A stretch of 64,000 bases of DNA from JBEGQX01 sp041180805 (GCA_041180805.1 JBEGQX010000365.1:1-64000), one strand, 5' to 3'; positions 36,229 through 45,970 are shown, counted from the stretch's first letter. Notes: generated from the letters alone by a model not told the origin. Numbers and translations: made by a program.

Positions 36229-38061
36229 ATGGCATGGAAATCGAGTCTTCGAAGTCTGATAAGCTTCAAGGTTCTTGGTGGATTGGCTTTGGGTGCCGGA
36301 TTTGTTTTCACCCAGGGGATTGGTTTAAGCCAGGAAAAAGCAGCCAAGGATTCCTCCAAAAAGGAAGCTTCCAAAGATAAGGAAGCAACCAAGGAAAAAG
36401 AATCCAAAGAGGGCACCGAAAAGGCCGCTCCATCGATTCCCTGGCCAACTTTTCCAAAACTGAAAATCGTCGGCAAGACACCTGAAGAAAAACAGGTCAC
36501 CGAACAGATCGTAAAAGCCATCAACCAGAAATTGGATGCATCTTGGAAGGAAAACAAGATTGTCCCTTCAGGCTTCATCGATGACTACGAATTCATCCGA
36601 AGGGTTTCCCTGGACATTGTCGGAAGAATTGCAAGCTTGGAAGAAATTTCCAAGTATATGCGTTATCCTCAAGAAAGTCGAAGATCACAAGTCATTGAAG
36701 ATTTGCTTGCAAGCGAAGACTATCCAAGGCACTGGGCAAACCACTGGTCCAATTGGTTATTGAGTCGCAGCGGAATTTTTGGCAAGGGCAAGTATCACGA
36801 AGAAATGACGGTATGGCTCGAAGATCAGTTTGCCCAAAACCGCCCCTACCATGAATTGATGAAAGATTTGGTAACGGCCACCGGTAAAAATAATGAGAAT
36901 GCTTCTGTTAACTTCATTCTTGCCCACCTTGGTGAAACAGTTCCACCTGCTAAAAGAGCCGAAGAAGGTCAGTTCGAAATGGTGCCTATCACCTCTCGAA
37001 TCACCCGACTTTTCCTTGGCATTCAAATGCAATGCGCGCAATGCCATGACCATCCTTTCAATAATGCGATCACCCAAAAACATTTCTGGGGTATCAACAC
37101 CTTCCTCCGCCAGGTGGAACGTGAGGGAACTCCACCTAATATTGAAAACATGAACAGAGCGATGACATTGCCCACATTGGGCCTCAAAGAAAACTCAAGT
37201 GCAAATTCCCAGGGCATTGTTTATTACGAAAAACGAAACGGCGTGATTTTGCCTACCCGAGCGTCTTTTATGGAGGATAAGAAGCTTTCAGGTTCTGCCC
37301 CAAGGCGTGAGCAGCTAGCTTCCTTCATTGCCGAGCATGAAAACTTCCAGAAATCACTTGCCAACCGCATGTGGGGTGTCTTCTTCGGAAGAGGATTCAC
37401 CAACCCGATTGATGATTTCAACGAACAAAACCTTCCCACCAACCCGGAACTTCTTGATGAACTGGCTTCCAACTTCAAGAACTACAACTACGATTTGAAA
37501 AAACTCATTCGCTGGATTTGCAACAGCAACGCTTACAACCTGAGCTTTGTTGCCAACAAAACCAACGATAAGCCCGATGTTGAGGGATTGTTCAGCCGTA
37601 TGTTGTTGAAATCCATGGGACCGGAACAACTTTTCGAATCCCTCATGACAGCAACCCGCGCAGAGGCTTCCGAGTCCAAGGATGCCAAACGTAACCTTCG
37701 TACCTCTTGGTTGAATAAGCTGGTCAGTAACTTTGGGGATGATGAAGGAAATGAAGTCAACTTCAATGGTACTGTTGTTCAGGCTCTTTTAATGATGAAT
37801 GGCGCCGACATTAACGAAGCTATTGGCCGCAAAGATAAAGGCACGGTGGCAATGGTCATGGCTAAAAACCGTGGTAACCAAAATGGAATCGTTAATGATC
37901 TATATCTTGCCACGCTGAACCGACCTGCCAAACCATCGGAAGTTGCGAAAGCCAAAGCAGGTTTTCCGCTTCTGAAACTACGCGACAAGGATGTTCAAGC
38001 ACCTTACCAGGATCTTTTCTGGGCTCTTTTGAACAGCAACGAATTCCTGTTGAATCACTAA
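36229..38061 (+). CDS. DUF1549/DUF1553 protein
   Basis: I chose the ATG at 36229 (GAGG about 8 nt upstream) over the longer frame from a TTG; it gives 610 aa with a leader or membrane segment (LISFKVLGGLALGAGFVFT). Residues about 35-70 form a Lys/Glu/Ser-rich linker. DUF1549 follows, with EFIRRVSLDIVGRI and Cys269-x-x-Cys272-His273 (QCAQCHDHPFNN), then DUF1553 (NRMWGVFFGRGFTNPIDDF, final SNEFLLNH). Unlike the copy at 30931 it lacks BIG2 and the separate cytochrome segment. It has its own terminator and about 160 nt upstream without genes, so it is probably monocistronic. Confidence 0.88.
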   Translation: MAWKSSLRSLISFKVLGGLALGAGFVFTQGIGLSQEKAAKDSSKKEASKDKEATKEKESKEGTEKAAPSIPWPTFPKLKIVGKTPEEKQVTEQIVKAINQKLDASWKENKIVPSGFIDDYEFIRRVSLDIVGRIASLEEISKYMRYPQESRRSQVIEDLLASEDYPRHWANHWSNWLLSRSGIFGKGKYHEEMTVWLEDQFAQNRPYHELMKDLVTATGKNNENASVNFILAHLGETVPPAKRAEEGQFEMVPITSRITRLFLGIQMQCAQCHDHPFNNAITQKHFWGINTFLRQVEREGTPPNIENMNRAMTLPTLGLKENSSANSQGIVYYEKRNGVILPTRASFMEDKKLSGSAPRREQLASFIAEHENFQKSLANRMWGVFFGRGFTNPIDDFNEQNLPTNPELLDELASNFKNYNYDLKKLIRWICNSNAYNLSFVANKTNDKPDVEGLFSRMLLKSMGPEQLFESLMTATRAEASESKDAKRNLRTSWLNKLVSNFGDDEGNEVNFNGTVVQALLMMNGADINEAIGRKDKGTVAMVMAKNRGNQNGIVNDLYLATLNRPAKPSEVAKAKAGFPLLKLRDKDVQAPYQDLFWALLNSNEFLLNH

Positions 38062-38087
38062 GAATTCGCCGACTTTATTCTTAAACT

Positions 38088-38125
38088 GGCTGGAAGCTTG
38101 AAAAGGCTTTCAGCCTTATTTTTTT
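38088..38125 (+). terminator. Rho-independent terminator after the DUF1549/DUF1553 gene
   Basis: GGCTGGAAGC (38088-38097) pairs with GCTTTCAGCC (38106-38115), with one G-U wobble, around an 8-nt loop. A T-rich tract follows at 38116-38125. Confidence 0.82.
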
Positions 38126-38170
38126 AGAATTGATCTGACACACAATATAAGTTTCGGCTACGATACGCCC

Positions 38171-39181
38171 ATGAGTCCTAATCGTTACTATGTTGGGTTG
38201 GATGTTGGTGGTACTGGGATAAAAGCCAGCATTATCACACAAGATGGCCAGTTGGTTCAATCCAGCCATGAACCCACCACGCAGGATGCCGGTCCTGATC
38301 ATGGCTTGAAATTAATGAAACTCACCGTGGAACGCTGCCTTGAAAAGGCAGGAATCCCACTTTCAGAGGTAGGGGCTCTTGGCGCCGGGGTACCTGGAAT
38401 TATTGATTTAAAAAAGGGAATGATTTTAAACGCGGTAAACCTGCGTGGCTGGAAAGATGTTGCTGTCAGGGAATATCTTGAAAAAACTTTTGGACTTCCT
38501 GTGGCATTTTTAAACGATGCCAATGCAGCGGCGCTTGGCGAAGCTTGGATGGGAGCCGGAAAAGGCTCCGAAAGCATGGTCTTGCTTACCCTGGGAACAG
38601 GCATTGGCGGGGGTATCATTTACCAAGGAAGGGTCATTGAAGGAAAGCATGGTCTTGCGGGGGAAATTGGACATACTCGTATTGAAATGCGAAGACCAAG
38701 GCCCTGTTCATGCGGTCAGTTTGGCTGCCTTGAGGCCTACGCAGGGGCATCCTCTGTATTAAAACGAGCCTATGAGGCACTGGCTGAAGACTTCAACCAT
38801 ATCTCCAATCTTCATTCCAAGGCCGATGCGAAAACTCTTAGCTGCAAAGATGTATTCGACGCTGCAAGTGATGGTGACCCCCTGGCAGACAGACTTGTGG
38901 AGGAAACTGCACTGGCGCTTGCGCTAGGCTTGGTGAATGTGCTTCACTTTTTTGACCCGGAAAAAATTGTCCTCGGTGGTGGAATGATCGGTGCTGGCGA
39001 AGACTTTCTAAACCGCGTGAAATGGTTCGTGGCTGATCAGGCTTTTCCCCAATGCGCATCCCGTGAAAGTATTTGCTATGCCACCTTGGGAACGGATGCT
39101 GGCATTCTTGGGGCTGCGGTGGCAGCACGACAAATTTGTCAGTCAAGTTTCAGCGGTTATTCTTCAACTTCATTTTCTTAA
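38171..39181 (+). CDS. ROK-family sugar kinase (glucokinase-like)
   Basis: A 336-aa protein with the ATP-binding start [14 protein letters not shown], the catalytic [13 protein letters not shown], the phosphate loop [12 protein letters not shown], and the ROK zinc motif [14 protein letters not shown] preceded by GHTRIE. This set is typical of ROK glucokinases, which phosphorylate glucose or N-acetyl sugars in the cytoplasm. There is no helix-turn-helix, so it is a kinase rather than a NagC-type repressor. Its last 32 nt overlap the convergent gene at 39150-39986. Confidence 0.92.
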   Translation: MSPNRYYVGLDVGGTGIKASIITQDGQLVQSSHEPTTQDAGPDHGLKLMKLTVERCLEKAGIPLSEVGALGAGVPGIIDLKKGMILNAVNLRGWKDVAVREYLEKTFGLPVAFLNDANAAALGEAWMGAGKGSESMVLLTLGTGIGGGIIYQGRVIEGKHGLAGEIGHTRIEMRRPRPCSCGQFGCLEAYAGASSVLKRAYEALAEDFNHISNLHSKADAKTLSCKDVFDAASDGDPLADRLVEETALALALGLVNVLHFFDPEKIVLGGGMIGAGEDFLNRVKWFVADQAFPQCASRESICYATLGTDAGILGAAVAARQICQSSFSGYSSTSFS

Positions 39182-39986
39182 AATCCCTTGTCTGGCCAGC
39201 TATGGCTTCCTCAACCGGCAGTCGCTCCATGGAACTTGCCCCATAGAAGCCATCCACCTCGGGTACTTTTTCAAGAACAAATTGGGCATCTTCAGGCATG
39301 GCAATGGGACCGCCATGGCAAAGCATCAACACTTCAGGCCGAATGGATTTGCAAACCTTTGCAATCGCAGCCACCTCTTGCGCAGACTGTTCTAATGTCT
39401 TGGCTGTCCTTGCACCTATGGCCCCCTTGGTTGTTAGGCCCATATGCGCCACCACTATATCTGCACCCGCTTCCGTCATCCGCCGGGCTTCCTCCACATT
39501 AAAAGCATATGGCGTTGTCAGAAGATCCAACTTTCTGGCCGCGGCAACACACTCCACTTCCAATCCGTAACCCATTCCGGTTTCTTCGAGGTTTTCGCGC
39601 ATCAAGCCATCAATAAGGCCGACTGTTGGGAAATTTTGAATTCCCGCAAACCCCATCTCCTTGAGTTCCCTCAGAAAAAGGTCCCTAAGCATAAACGGGT
39701 CTGTGGCGCAAACTCCCGCAAGCACAGGTGTATGCTTTACCGCGGTAAGAACCTCGTAGGCCATTTCTTTCACAATCTGATTGGCATTTCCAAATGGAAG
39801 CATCCCGGCAAGCGATCCCCTACCTGCCATGCGAAAGCGACCAGAATTGTAAATGACAATAAGATCTATTCCCCCTGCCTCTTCGCATTTAGCGCTAATT
39901 CCAGTTCCTGCGCCACCACCAACAATTGGAATACCCTTGGCAACTTGGGAACGAAGTTTTTCCAAAATTTCAGTTCTAACAGACAT
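39150..39986 (-). CDS. Phosphoenolpyruvate hydrolase-family TIM-barrel protein
   Basis: A 278-aa cytoplasmic protein with a TIM-barrel of the PEP hydrolase/TIM-barrel signal-transduction family (PF09370-like). Landmarks are [27 protein letters not shown] near the start (shown in part as [15 protein letters not shown]), [41 protein letters not shown] and LCHGGPI with [21 protein letters not shown] near the end (in part [14 protein letters not shown]). The same domain forms the C-terminal part of plant Tm-1-like proteins. Substrate and partner are unclear. It overlaps the kinase gene by 32 nt tail to tail. Confidence 0.8.
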   Translation of the reverse strand: MSVRTEILEKLRSQVAKGIPIVGGGAGTGISAKCEEAGGIDLIVIYNSGRFRMAGRGSLAGMLPFGNANQIVKEMAYEVLTAVKHTPVLAGVCATDPFMLRDLFLRELKEMGFAGIQNFPTVGLIDGLMRENLEETGMGYGLEVECVAAARKLDLLTTPYAFNVEEARRMTEAGADIVVAHMGLTTKGAIGARTAKTLEQSAQEVAAIAKVCKSIRPEVLMLCHGGPIAMPEDAQFVLEKVPEVDGFYGASSMERLPVEEAIAGQTRDFKKMKLKNNR

Positions 39987-40005
39987 GCCCCTTACCCCCT
40001 CTTGG

Positions 40006-40782
40006 TCAGGTTTTATTCATAACTGCTGGTATAGCCGGATTGCGCTGGATTGCGACTTTTTCTGCGTAAGTCAAAAGCATGGGCAAAAAGAAAATGGTAA
40101 AGACCCCGCAATATACCGCCCCAAGCCCAAAAGCATGAGGCCATTGAAAATCATAGAGAAGCCACAGACATAAAAACCATGCCACGAAATGAAGTATATG
40201 CAGCAAAATTCCCATGAATACTGTGCCGGGCCTGCTAATTACCAACGCACCTAGTCCACCCTCAATCATCTGGCGGTTTCTGTCATCCCGATAAATTAGG
40301 GACTCGCCAATTCTGCGAACAAAATTACCTTTCGCATCTCTTTCTGGTTTGAACACAATTTTCTTTCCGTCCTCTTCCACTTCCACTTCAAGCGGGGTCG
40401 ATGGCAAAGGCATATTTGTCTTGGAGCGATATTCCAGCTTGGTACCAGGCTGCTTGGTGAAAACTTCTTTTTTACCATCAGGCCTGGTAATCGTTAGAGA
40501 TGGATAAGGTGCGCCTTCCTCGGGTTTCAGGCTCCCCTTTTTATTTTCAGGTGTGTAAGACTGGAGTTCATGCAGGGGTCTGTAAAGACCTGGTGATGAG
40601 TAATCGAACCAAACCCAAATGGTTAGGGCGGTGGTAACCCCCAACCCAACGCATGGGGCTTTCCAAAGCCATCCGGTGGTAGGCTCGCTGTAAATAGCCC
40701 CTTGCAGAAAGTGACAAAAGCCCGCCGAAATCACCACAACCACAAACCATAAAACCAAAATCGCGAAAATCAGGCCCAACAT
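40006..40782 (-). CDS. Membrane protein of unknown function
   Basis: I prefer the ATG at 40782, preceded by AGGGGG, over the 29-codon longer frame; it gives 258 aa. Two hydrophobic helices lie near the N-terminus ([20 protein letters not shown] and about residues 38-60). A soluble part follows (about 65-175) with Pro- and Lys-rich strands ([16 protein letters not shown]). Two to three further helices end it ([20 protein letters not shown]). No family recognised. It is 19 nt upstream of the PEP-hydrolase-family gene on the same strand and may be cotranscribed. Confidence 0.65.
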   Translation of the reverse strand: MLGLIFAILVLWFVVVVISAGFCHFLQGAIYSEPTTGWLWKAPCVGLGVTTALTIWVWFDYSSPGLYRPLHELQSYTPENKKGSLKPEEGAPYPSLTITRPDGKKEVFTKQPGTKLEYRSKTNMPLPSTPLEVEVEEDGKKIVFKPERDAKGNFVRRIGESLIYRDDRNRQMIEGGLGALVISRPGTVFMGILLHILHFVAWFLCLWLLYDFQWPHAFGLGAVYCGVFTIFFLPMLLTYAEKVAIQRNPAIPAVMNKT

Positions 40783-40963
40783 GGTTACGCCCCCTGAATC
40801 AAGGTACAGCCTAGTTGAATCGCCATGGTCACAAGAGTGAAAGAGCAAATCAAATGCATTTTTTGGCAATTAAAGTGATTTGGATAAAACTTTGCCTAAA
40901 TGAAACCCGTAAGGTACCTGGTTGGTGGAATCAACCCAATTTGACACGCTCTTGAAACCTGTC

Positions 40964-40991
40964 TTGTAGATTTTTCAAGCATTGTTATAAT
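40964..40991 (+). promoter_or_regulatory. Candidate promoter for the gene at 41045
   Basis: A perfect -10 TATAAT (40986-40991) lies 16 nt after a weak -35 TTGTAG (40964-40969). A TTGACA at 40941-40946 is too far upstream to serve this -10 box. Confidence 0.5.
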
Positions 40992-41044
40992 TCGGCCGCC
41001 TTGGAAAAGGCATTATCCAATTGCATGCCATGGAGGGCAAAGCA

Positions 41045-42487
41045 GTGACTTCTTTCATCCTTTTCAGTGCATTACTTATACAAAGCCAATCCAAGCCTGC
41101 CACCACAGACAAAGAACCTGTTCAAGCAAGCAATTTATCTTTTCGTTTACAGCAAGGCCAGGAACTGGTTTACCGTGGATTATTCATGGAAGAGGCAAAC
41201 TCCAGCAGGGTGCAATTTCAACGGTCATACCGGGTGGAATGCAGGGCCCTTTCTTTGGGGTCTGATGATAACTCCTTGGAGGTGGCTACTCTTACAACAT
41301 TAAAACAGCGCGCAAACCCGACAGCTTCTCCAACAGTAAGCTCCGAACCCCCTGCTACGCATGTCCGGTTGGAAATACTTAAGTGCTCCAACCGAGGCCG
41401 CTGGCAACCCCAGGCAAACCAGGGACTGATGCCTCTTTCCGGCCCTCCCACCATGGAAAATGGCTTTATGGTGGAGATTCCAAAAAACCGGCTGACGGAA
41501 AAAGACACATGGGAAACTTCCGAGGATGGCCGGCCTGTTCGAACCTGGTCGGTCGCCGGATGGGAAACCCTTCAAGGGGTGCGCTGCTTGAAACTTGTGG
41601 GCATTCAACAAACTGAAGATTGGGAAAAACCCCGCGCAGACAGTAACGCCTGGAAACGAACCGACACCGTGTTTTTTAATCCTCAATCTGGAATCCCACA
41701 GAGATTTGAAAGGATGATTGAGACCAAAGATCCCGCGCACAGCACACCATCCCAGAAAAGCACGCTGCGTTGTGAACTTGAAACAAGCCTTTTCTATCCG
41801 GGTCAGTTGTTTGAGGATCGCAAAAAGGAAATAACCCTCGCCAAAAATTACCGCGATGGCATTAATCCCTACATGGAAGATGCCAGCCGTTATGCGAAGG
41901 ATTTATCAGCAATCGGCAAAAGAATCGAAACTCAGATGGAATTACAAACACCGACCCCCTATCGCGAATCCATTTTCCAAACCAAGAAAATGGTGGAGAT
42001 GGCCATCAAGGGGGAAACCCAGGATCGTGTTATTGTTCCGGTATCCACCAAAGGCCTGAAAGTGGCATCCATCGGAACCATGGCACCTGACTTTGTCGCA
42101 CAGGACTTCATGAAGCTAGAATCCGTGCGTTTAAACCGCCTTCATGGAAAACCTGTTCTTATGGTTTTCTTTAATCCAAAATCACCCCTGGTGGATGAAG
42201 TCCTCGCATATACACAGGGAATCCAGAATGGATTTGGAAACCAGATTACTGTACTTGGAATGTCTGTGGTTGAAGACCAGGCAAAGGTGAAAAAGCTGAT
42301 GGAAGCCGGCAAGTACAAATTTACGGTGCTGGACGGCAGCGGTCTCAGGACCAGTTACGATCTGGAAGCAACTCCCAAAGTGGTACTGCTGGATTCCGAA
42401 GGGATTGTGAAGCTTTCATGCCTTGGATGGGGTCAGGAAACACAGCAAGAGATCATCCGGGAGATAAGAAAGGTTTTTCAGGAATAA
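41045..42487 (+). CDS. Exported redoxin-fold protein lacking the CxxC motif
   Basis: A GTG start at 41045 is chosen because GGAGGG lies 7 nt upstream; a TTG at 41021 is the alternative. The 480-aa protein has a short signal peptide (SFILFSALLIQSQS). Residues 20-330 are a beta-rich region of unknown fold plus a charged helical stretch. The last about 135 residues form a TlpA/AhpC-like thioredoxin domain (GTMAPDFVAQDF, GKPVLMVFFNPKSPLV, ATPKVVLLDSEG), but the position of CxxC reads NPKSP, so no redox cysteines remain. It resembles the domain of the gene at 12709. Function unknown. Confidence 0.75.
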   Translation: MTSFILFSALLIQSQSKPATTDKEPVQASNLSFRLQQGQELVYRGLFMEEANSSRVQFQRSYRVECRALSLGSDDNSLEVATLTTLKQRANPTASPTVSSEPPATHVRLEILKCSNRGRWQPQANQGLMPLSGPPTMENGFMVEIPKNRLTEKDTWETSEDGRPVRTWSVAGWETLQGVRCLKLVGIQQTEDWEKPRADSNAWKRTDTVFFNPQSGIPQRFERMIETKDPAHSTPSQKSTLRCELETSLFYPGQLFEDRKKEITLAKNYRDGINPYMEDASRYAKDLSAIGKRIETQMELQTPTPYRESIFQTKKMVEMAIKGETQDRVIVPVSTKGLKVASIGTMAPDFVAQDFMKLESVRLNRLHGKPVLMVFFNPKSPLVDEVLAYTQGIQNGFGNQITVLGMSVVEDQAKVKKLMEAGKYKFTVLDGSGLRTSYDLEATPKVVLLDSEGIVKLSCLGWGQETQQEIIREIRKVFQE

Positions 42488-42502
42488 ATGATCCGAACCG
42501 AA

Positions 42503-42535
42503 AATCTTGTGCAGGAGTAAAAAACAAGGTTTTTT
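42503..42535 (+). terminator. Weak hairpin with T tract downstream of the redoxin-fold gene
   Basis: AATCTTGT (42503-42510) can pair with ACAAGGTT (42524-42531), with one wobble and a 13-nt loop. T residues follow to 42535. The stem is short and AT-rich, so efficiency is doubtful. Confidence 0.4.
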
Positions 42536-42616
42536 GATTGGAAACACAAGCCACTTTTAAAAAGTTCACTTGAGAACCGGGTTCAATTGCCGATACGATA
42601 ATGAGGTATTGTAGCA

Positions 42617-43105
42617 ATGGTAGAATTTGAAATTCAGGCATCTACCAGGCAATGCGCGATCTCCGGAAAAGAATTAAAACCGGGTGATTGGGTTTGGAGC
42701 GTCCTTACCGACGAGGAAGGACGGATGGTTCGTAAGGATTATTCCGTCGATACATGGCAAGGGCCACCTGTAGGGGCGTTTTCCTTCTGGAAGTTTCAGA
42801 TACGGGAAAAAGCCTCTTCAAAAGAAACCCAAAAACTTGATGAAAGTCAGTTGCAAGATTGGTTTGAAAGGCTTGAAGGCCAGGAAGAAGCAAAACAGCA
42901 AAATATTCGCTATCTTCTTGGATTAATGCTGCTGAGAAAAAAGAAATTGAAGCTTCTTAAGACGGAAGACCTTGGCGACATGGAAAAAGTTGTTCTTCGT
43001 TGCCCAAAGACAGGGGTGGATCACGAAGTTCTTCACCCCAAAATTTCGGAAAGTCAGGCGTTTCAACTTCAGGATGAAGTAAACTCGCTTTTGGGTTGGG
43101 AATAA
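42617..43105 (+). CDS. Hypothetical protein with N-terminal Cys-containing strand region
   Basis: A 162-aa cytoplasmic protein. The N-terminal half begins VEFEIQASTRQCAISGKELKPGDWVWSVL and is beta-rich (shown in part: STRQCAISGKELKPGDW). The second half is helical with a basic segment (LLRKKKLKLLKTE) and CPKTGVDHEV. The N-terminal pattern, a Cys in a short knuckle followed by a Gly-Asp-Trp, resembles small zinc-ribbon-derived domains, but only one further Cys exists. It precedes the lipoprotein gene by 19 nt and probably shares its transcript. No family recognised. Confidence 0.6.
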   Translation: MVEFEIQASTRQCAISGKELKPGDWVWSVLTDEEGRMVRKDYSVDTWQGPPVGAFSFWKFQIREKASSKETQKLDESQLQDWFERLEGQEEAKQQNIRYLLGLMLLRKKKLKLLKTEDLGDMEKVVLRCPKTGVDHEVLHPKISESQAFQLQDEVNSLLGWE

Positions 43106-43124
43106 ACCAGCAATTGGAAACACC

Positions 43125-44024
43125 ATGAACATCAAGACCCTGACTTTTGGAATGCTGGCTTTCTGTTGCACCATGGGTTGCAATAGCTGGCCAGGTCTCC
43201 GGGACAGGGACCAAAACAGGCTTCCAACAGAAAATCCAACCGCGCAACAATTAGTAACCTTCCTGAATACCAACTCTCAAAAAGTTCAGGCAGTTCAATG
43301 CAATCAAGTATCCATCGATGCGAAGCAGGGCAACCAGACTGCTCCGGGTCTTGATGGTTTAATGGTTTGTCAAAAGCCCAGAAATTTCCGACTTAAGGCA
43401 AAGGTTGTTGGCCAACCCGCAGTGGACCTTGGTTCCAACCAGCAGGAATTCTGGTACTGGATTAGCAAAATTGAACCGGTCCCCTACGTGTTCCATTGCA
43501 ACTACGAGGATTTGGACAGGGGCAATGTCCGCCTGCCTTTTCCTTTTCATCCGGATATGATCATCTCCGCATTGGGAATGGGTGATTATGACCTTGCCAA
43601 GCAGTACGAGATAAAAAATACCCAGCAATCCATCGAACTTGTAGAACCCATGACTTATTACCAGGGCAGACCGGTGAAAAAATCGACTGTGTTTGCCAGA
43701 AAAATGACCAACGGCCAGCCGAAAGTCATAGGGCACATTCTTCGGGATGCTCAAGGCAAGGAAATTTGCAACGCTTCTATTTACGAGGTTCAGCAGAACC
43801 GCGATACCGGTGCCATTCTTCCGCAACGCATGAAAATCAGTTGGCCCGAAGATCGCATTGAAATGATGTTAAGATTTTCCGATATGCAGGTAACAAACAT
43901 TACCCCGGATAGGGCTGAAAGGTTATTCACAAGAAATGACCTTACAAATTTGCCAGGTTTTGATCTTGCCCGCTGGTCACCCGATGCAACTCCTATCCAG
44001 CGAACACGAGGTTTGGAACCTTAA
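43125..44024 (+). CDS. Lipoprotein, possibly LolA-like fold
   Basis: A 299-aa protein with a lipobox (LAFCCTMGC, lipidation at the Cys of MGC, about residue 19). The mature part has an extended beta pattern: LNTNSQKVQAVQCNQVSIDAK, then RNFRLKAKVVGQPAVDLGSN and a later EIKNTQQSIELVEPM, reminiscent of LolA/LppX-type convex sheets (segments abbreviated here). The resemblance is by eye and uncertain. Its stop abuts the stop of the convergent sigma-factor gene with no spacer. It may act in envelope lipid or lipoprotein traffic. Confidence 0.6.
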   Translation: MNIKTLTFGMLAFCCTMGCNSWPGLRDRDQNRLPTENPTAQQLVTFLNTNSQKVQAVQCNQVSIDAKQGNQTAPGLDGLMVCQKPRNFRLKAKVVGQPAVDLGSNQQEFWYWISKIEPVPYVFHCNYEDLDRGNVRLPFPFHPDMIISALGMGDYDLAKQYEIKNTQQSIELVEPMTYYQGRPVKKSTVFARKMTNGQPKVIGHILRDAQGKEICNASIYEVQQNRDTGAILPQRMKISWPEDRIEMMLRFSDMQVTNITPDRAERLFTRNDLTNLPGFDLARWSPDATPIQRTRGLEP

Positions 44025-44570
44025 TCAGGTTTCAAGCATACCCTTGAGATTTTTTTTGCCCCGGCTTAGCAACGAACCTATGGAGTTAATGGAAAGTTGA
44101 AGGTTTTTGGCCATTTCCTTATGGGTCAATCCAAGCACATATTTCATTTCCAAAGCTGCCTGCTGATCTTTTGAAAGCTTACCGATTTCGTCACGAAGAA
44201 CCTCGTCAGGAACAGATTCGGTTAAGGCCGATTTAAAATCCGTGTTGTAACCTGGGGTCAAAAGTTTTTTGCGCTTTTGGATTTCTTCCCTGGCTTTCCT
44301 TTGAGCCACCACACATAAATAGGTGGAAAGTTTGCTTTGAGCCTTATACCTGCGCAGCAAAGCCATCTTGTTACGCAGTATTTCCAGATAAACCTCAGAA
44401 CAAATATCCTCCGTGTCCTGAGGCCTTAGATTAAATCGCAAGCGGAACGCAACCTGGTGTATCACATGCCAGAAAAGCTGGGTATGGTCATCCACCAATT
44501 GATTCCACGAACCCGGATTACCCTCCAGGCAGCTTTCCACCAAATTCTGATCCGAAATATAGGACGGCAT
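44025..44570 (-). CDS. ECF-type RNA polymerase sigma factor
   Basis: A 181-aa protein from the ATG at 44570; a longer TTG-initiated frame to 44615 is also open. Region 2 runs over residues about 15-75 (LVDDHTQLFWHVIHQVAFR, EDICSEVYLEILRN). Region 4 lies near the C-terminus (SKDQQAALEMKYVLGLTHKE and LSINSIGSLLSRGKKNL, a helix-turn-helix). No anti-sigma factor gene is visible next to it. It faces dapL across a short divergent gap with a 12-bp palindrome that could be an operator. Regulon unknown. Confidence 0.85.
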   Translation of the reverse strand: MPSYISDQNLVESCLEGNPGSWNQLVDDHTQLFWHVIHQVAFRLRFNLRPQDTEDICSEVYLEILRNKMALLRRYKAQSKLSTYLCVVAQRKAREEIQKRKKLLTPGYNTDFKSALTESVPDEVLRDEIGKLSKDQQAALEMKYVLGLTHKEMAKNLQLSINSIGSLLSRGKKNLKGMLET

Positions 44571-44624
44571 TCGAAAGGAAATTTTCCTTTTCTTCCCGGT
44601 GGATTGCAAACACAATAAACTATC

Positions 44625-44636
44625 AGGATATATCCT
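44625..44636. promoter_or_regulatory. 12-bp perfect palindrome between sigma factor and dapL
   Basis: AGGATATATCCT is a perfect inverted repeat in the 150-nt divergent region, 55 nt from the sigma-factor ATG. It could be an operator; no binding protein is evident. Confidence 0.3.
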
Positions 44637-44718
44637 AATGGATAAGTAATCGGCAAGTCACTACCAACCGTATTTGCCATTCTACTTATGGGAACACGAT
44701 TTTTGAAAAAGAGGAATT

Positions 44719-45963
44719 ATGAGTAACAAAGAAGCCTCGGATCCATGGTTTCAGTCACTTTTCGCAGACCGAATCGGAGGAGCCAACTATGGCAAATCTA
44801 ACAAGATATATAAATTTGAGAAGATCAAGAGGGCAAAACGGGCGGCCCTTGCCGCTCATCCTGAAAGAAAGCTGTTAGATTTTGGCATTGGTGAAAATGA
44901 TGACATGGCAGCCCCGCTGGTGCGTGAATCCCTAAAGCGCGAAGTGGATAAGGTGGAAAATCGTGGCTACGCCGACAATGGTATAGCTGCTTACAAGGAA
45001 GCCGCTGCAGAGTTCATGCAAAAAGTTTTCGGGGTTACTCTGGATCCTGCCACTGAAATCAATCATTGCATTGGTTCAAAACCAGCTTACGCCATGTTGC
45101 CAGCGGTATTCATTAACCCCGGCGATATCACTCTGATGACAGTTCCTGGCTATCCGGTGGCCGGAACCCATACCGAATATTATGGAGGCAAGGTTCATCG
45201 GTTACCTTTGCTGCAAGAAAATAACTTTTACCCGGACTTGGACAATATTCCCAAAGATGTATGCGAAAAAGCCAAGTTGCTGGTAATCAATTATCCAAAC
45301 AGTCCCACAGGCCAGACTGCCACCAAGGATTTCTACAAGCGAGTTATCGATTTCGCACATAAGAACAAAATCGTAGTGGTGCAAGATGCTGCCCATATGC
45401 TGCTTAGTTACGATGGACCGCCGCTCAGTTTCTTACAGGTCGATGGCGCTCGTGAAGTGGGTGTTGAAGTGCATTCCATGTCCAAGGGATTCAACATGAT
45501 TGGTTGGCGCCTTGGTTTTGTAGCAGGGCATCCGAAAATTGTTCAAGCATATGCGGATGTTAAGGACAATTGTGATTCTGGTCAGTTTATGGCCATTCAG
45601 CAAGCCGCTGCCGAAGCGTTAAGGCACCCGGAAATTGGGGATCAAGTTCGCGAAAAATACCGCAGAAGGCTTAAAAAATTGGTGGATGCCCTTAACCAGG
45701 TAGGTTTCAAGGCTGCCATGCCCAAGGGAACTTACTTCCTTTATACAAAGGCACCAAAAGGCTGCACCGGACAAACCTTTGCAAATGCGGAAGAAGCATC
45801 CCAATTTCTTATCACGGAACAATCGGTGTGCTGCGTTCCATGGGATGACGCGGGAGCGTTTCTCAGATTTTCCGTCACCTATATCGCAAAGGATGAAGCG
45901 GAAGAAGATGCCCTGATGAAAGAAACGGTGGATCGGCTGGGAAAATTGAAACTTCAGTTTTAA
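44719..45963 (+). CDS. dapL: LL-diaminopimelate aminotransferase
   Basis: A 414-aa PLP enzyme of fold type I. It makes LL-diaminopimelate from tetrahydrodipicolinate in one step for lysine synthesis, and for peptidoglycan where present. Family landmarks are GENDDMAAP, YADNGIAAYKEAAAEFM, CIGSKPAYAML, NYPNSPTGQ, QDAAHMLL and the PLP lysine in HSMSKGFNMIGWRLGF. The diaminopimelate aminotransferase pathway is common in planctomycetes, chlamydiae and plants. AGAGGAATT gives a good ribosome site. It is followed by a strong bidirectional terminator. Other aminotransferases of the family are possible, but the GSKPAYAML and SPTGQ blocks fit DapL. Confidence 0.88.
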   Translation: MSNKEASDPWFQSLFADRIGGANYGKSNKIYKFEKIKRAKRAALAAHPERKLLDFGIGENDDMAAPLVRESLKREVDKVENRGYADNGIAAYKEAAAEFMQKVFGVTLDPATEINHCIGSKPAYAMLPAVFINPGDITLMTVPGYPVAGTHTEYYGGKVHRLPLLQENNFYPDLDNIPKDVCEKAKLLVINYPNSPTGQTATKDFYKRVIDFAHKNKIVVVQDAAHMLLSYDGPPLSFLQVDGAREVGVEVHSMSKGFNMIGWRLGFVAGHPKIVQAYADVKDNCDSGQFMAIQQAAAEALRHPEIGDQVREKYRRRLKKLVDALNQVGFKAAMPKGTYFLYTKAPKGCTGQTFANAEEASQFLITEQSVCCVPWDDAGAFLRFSVTYIAKDEAEEDALMKETVDRLGKLKLQF

Positions 45964-45970
45964 TAAAAAA

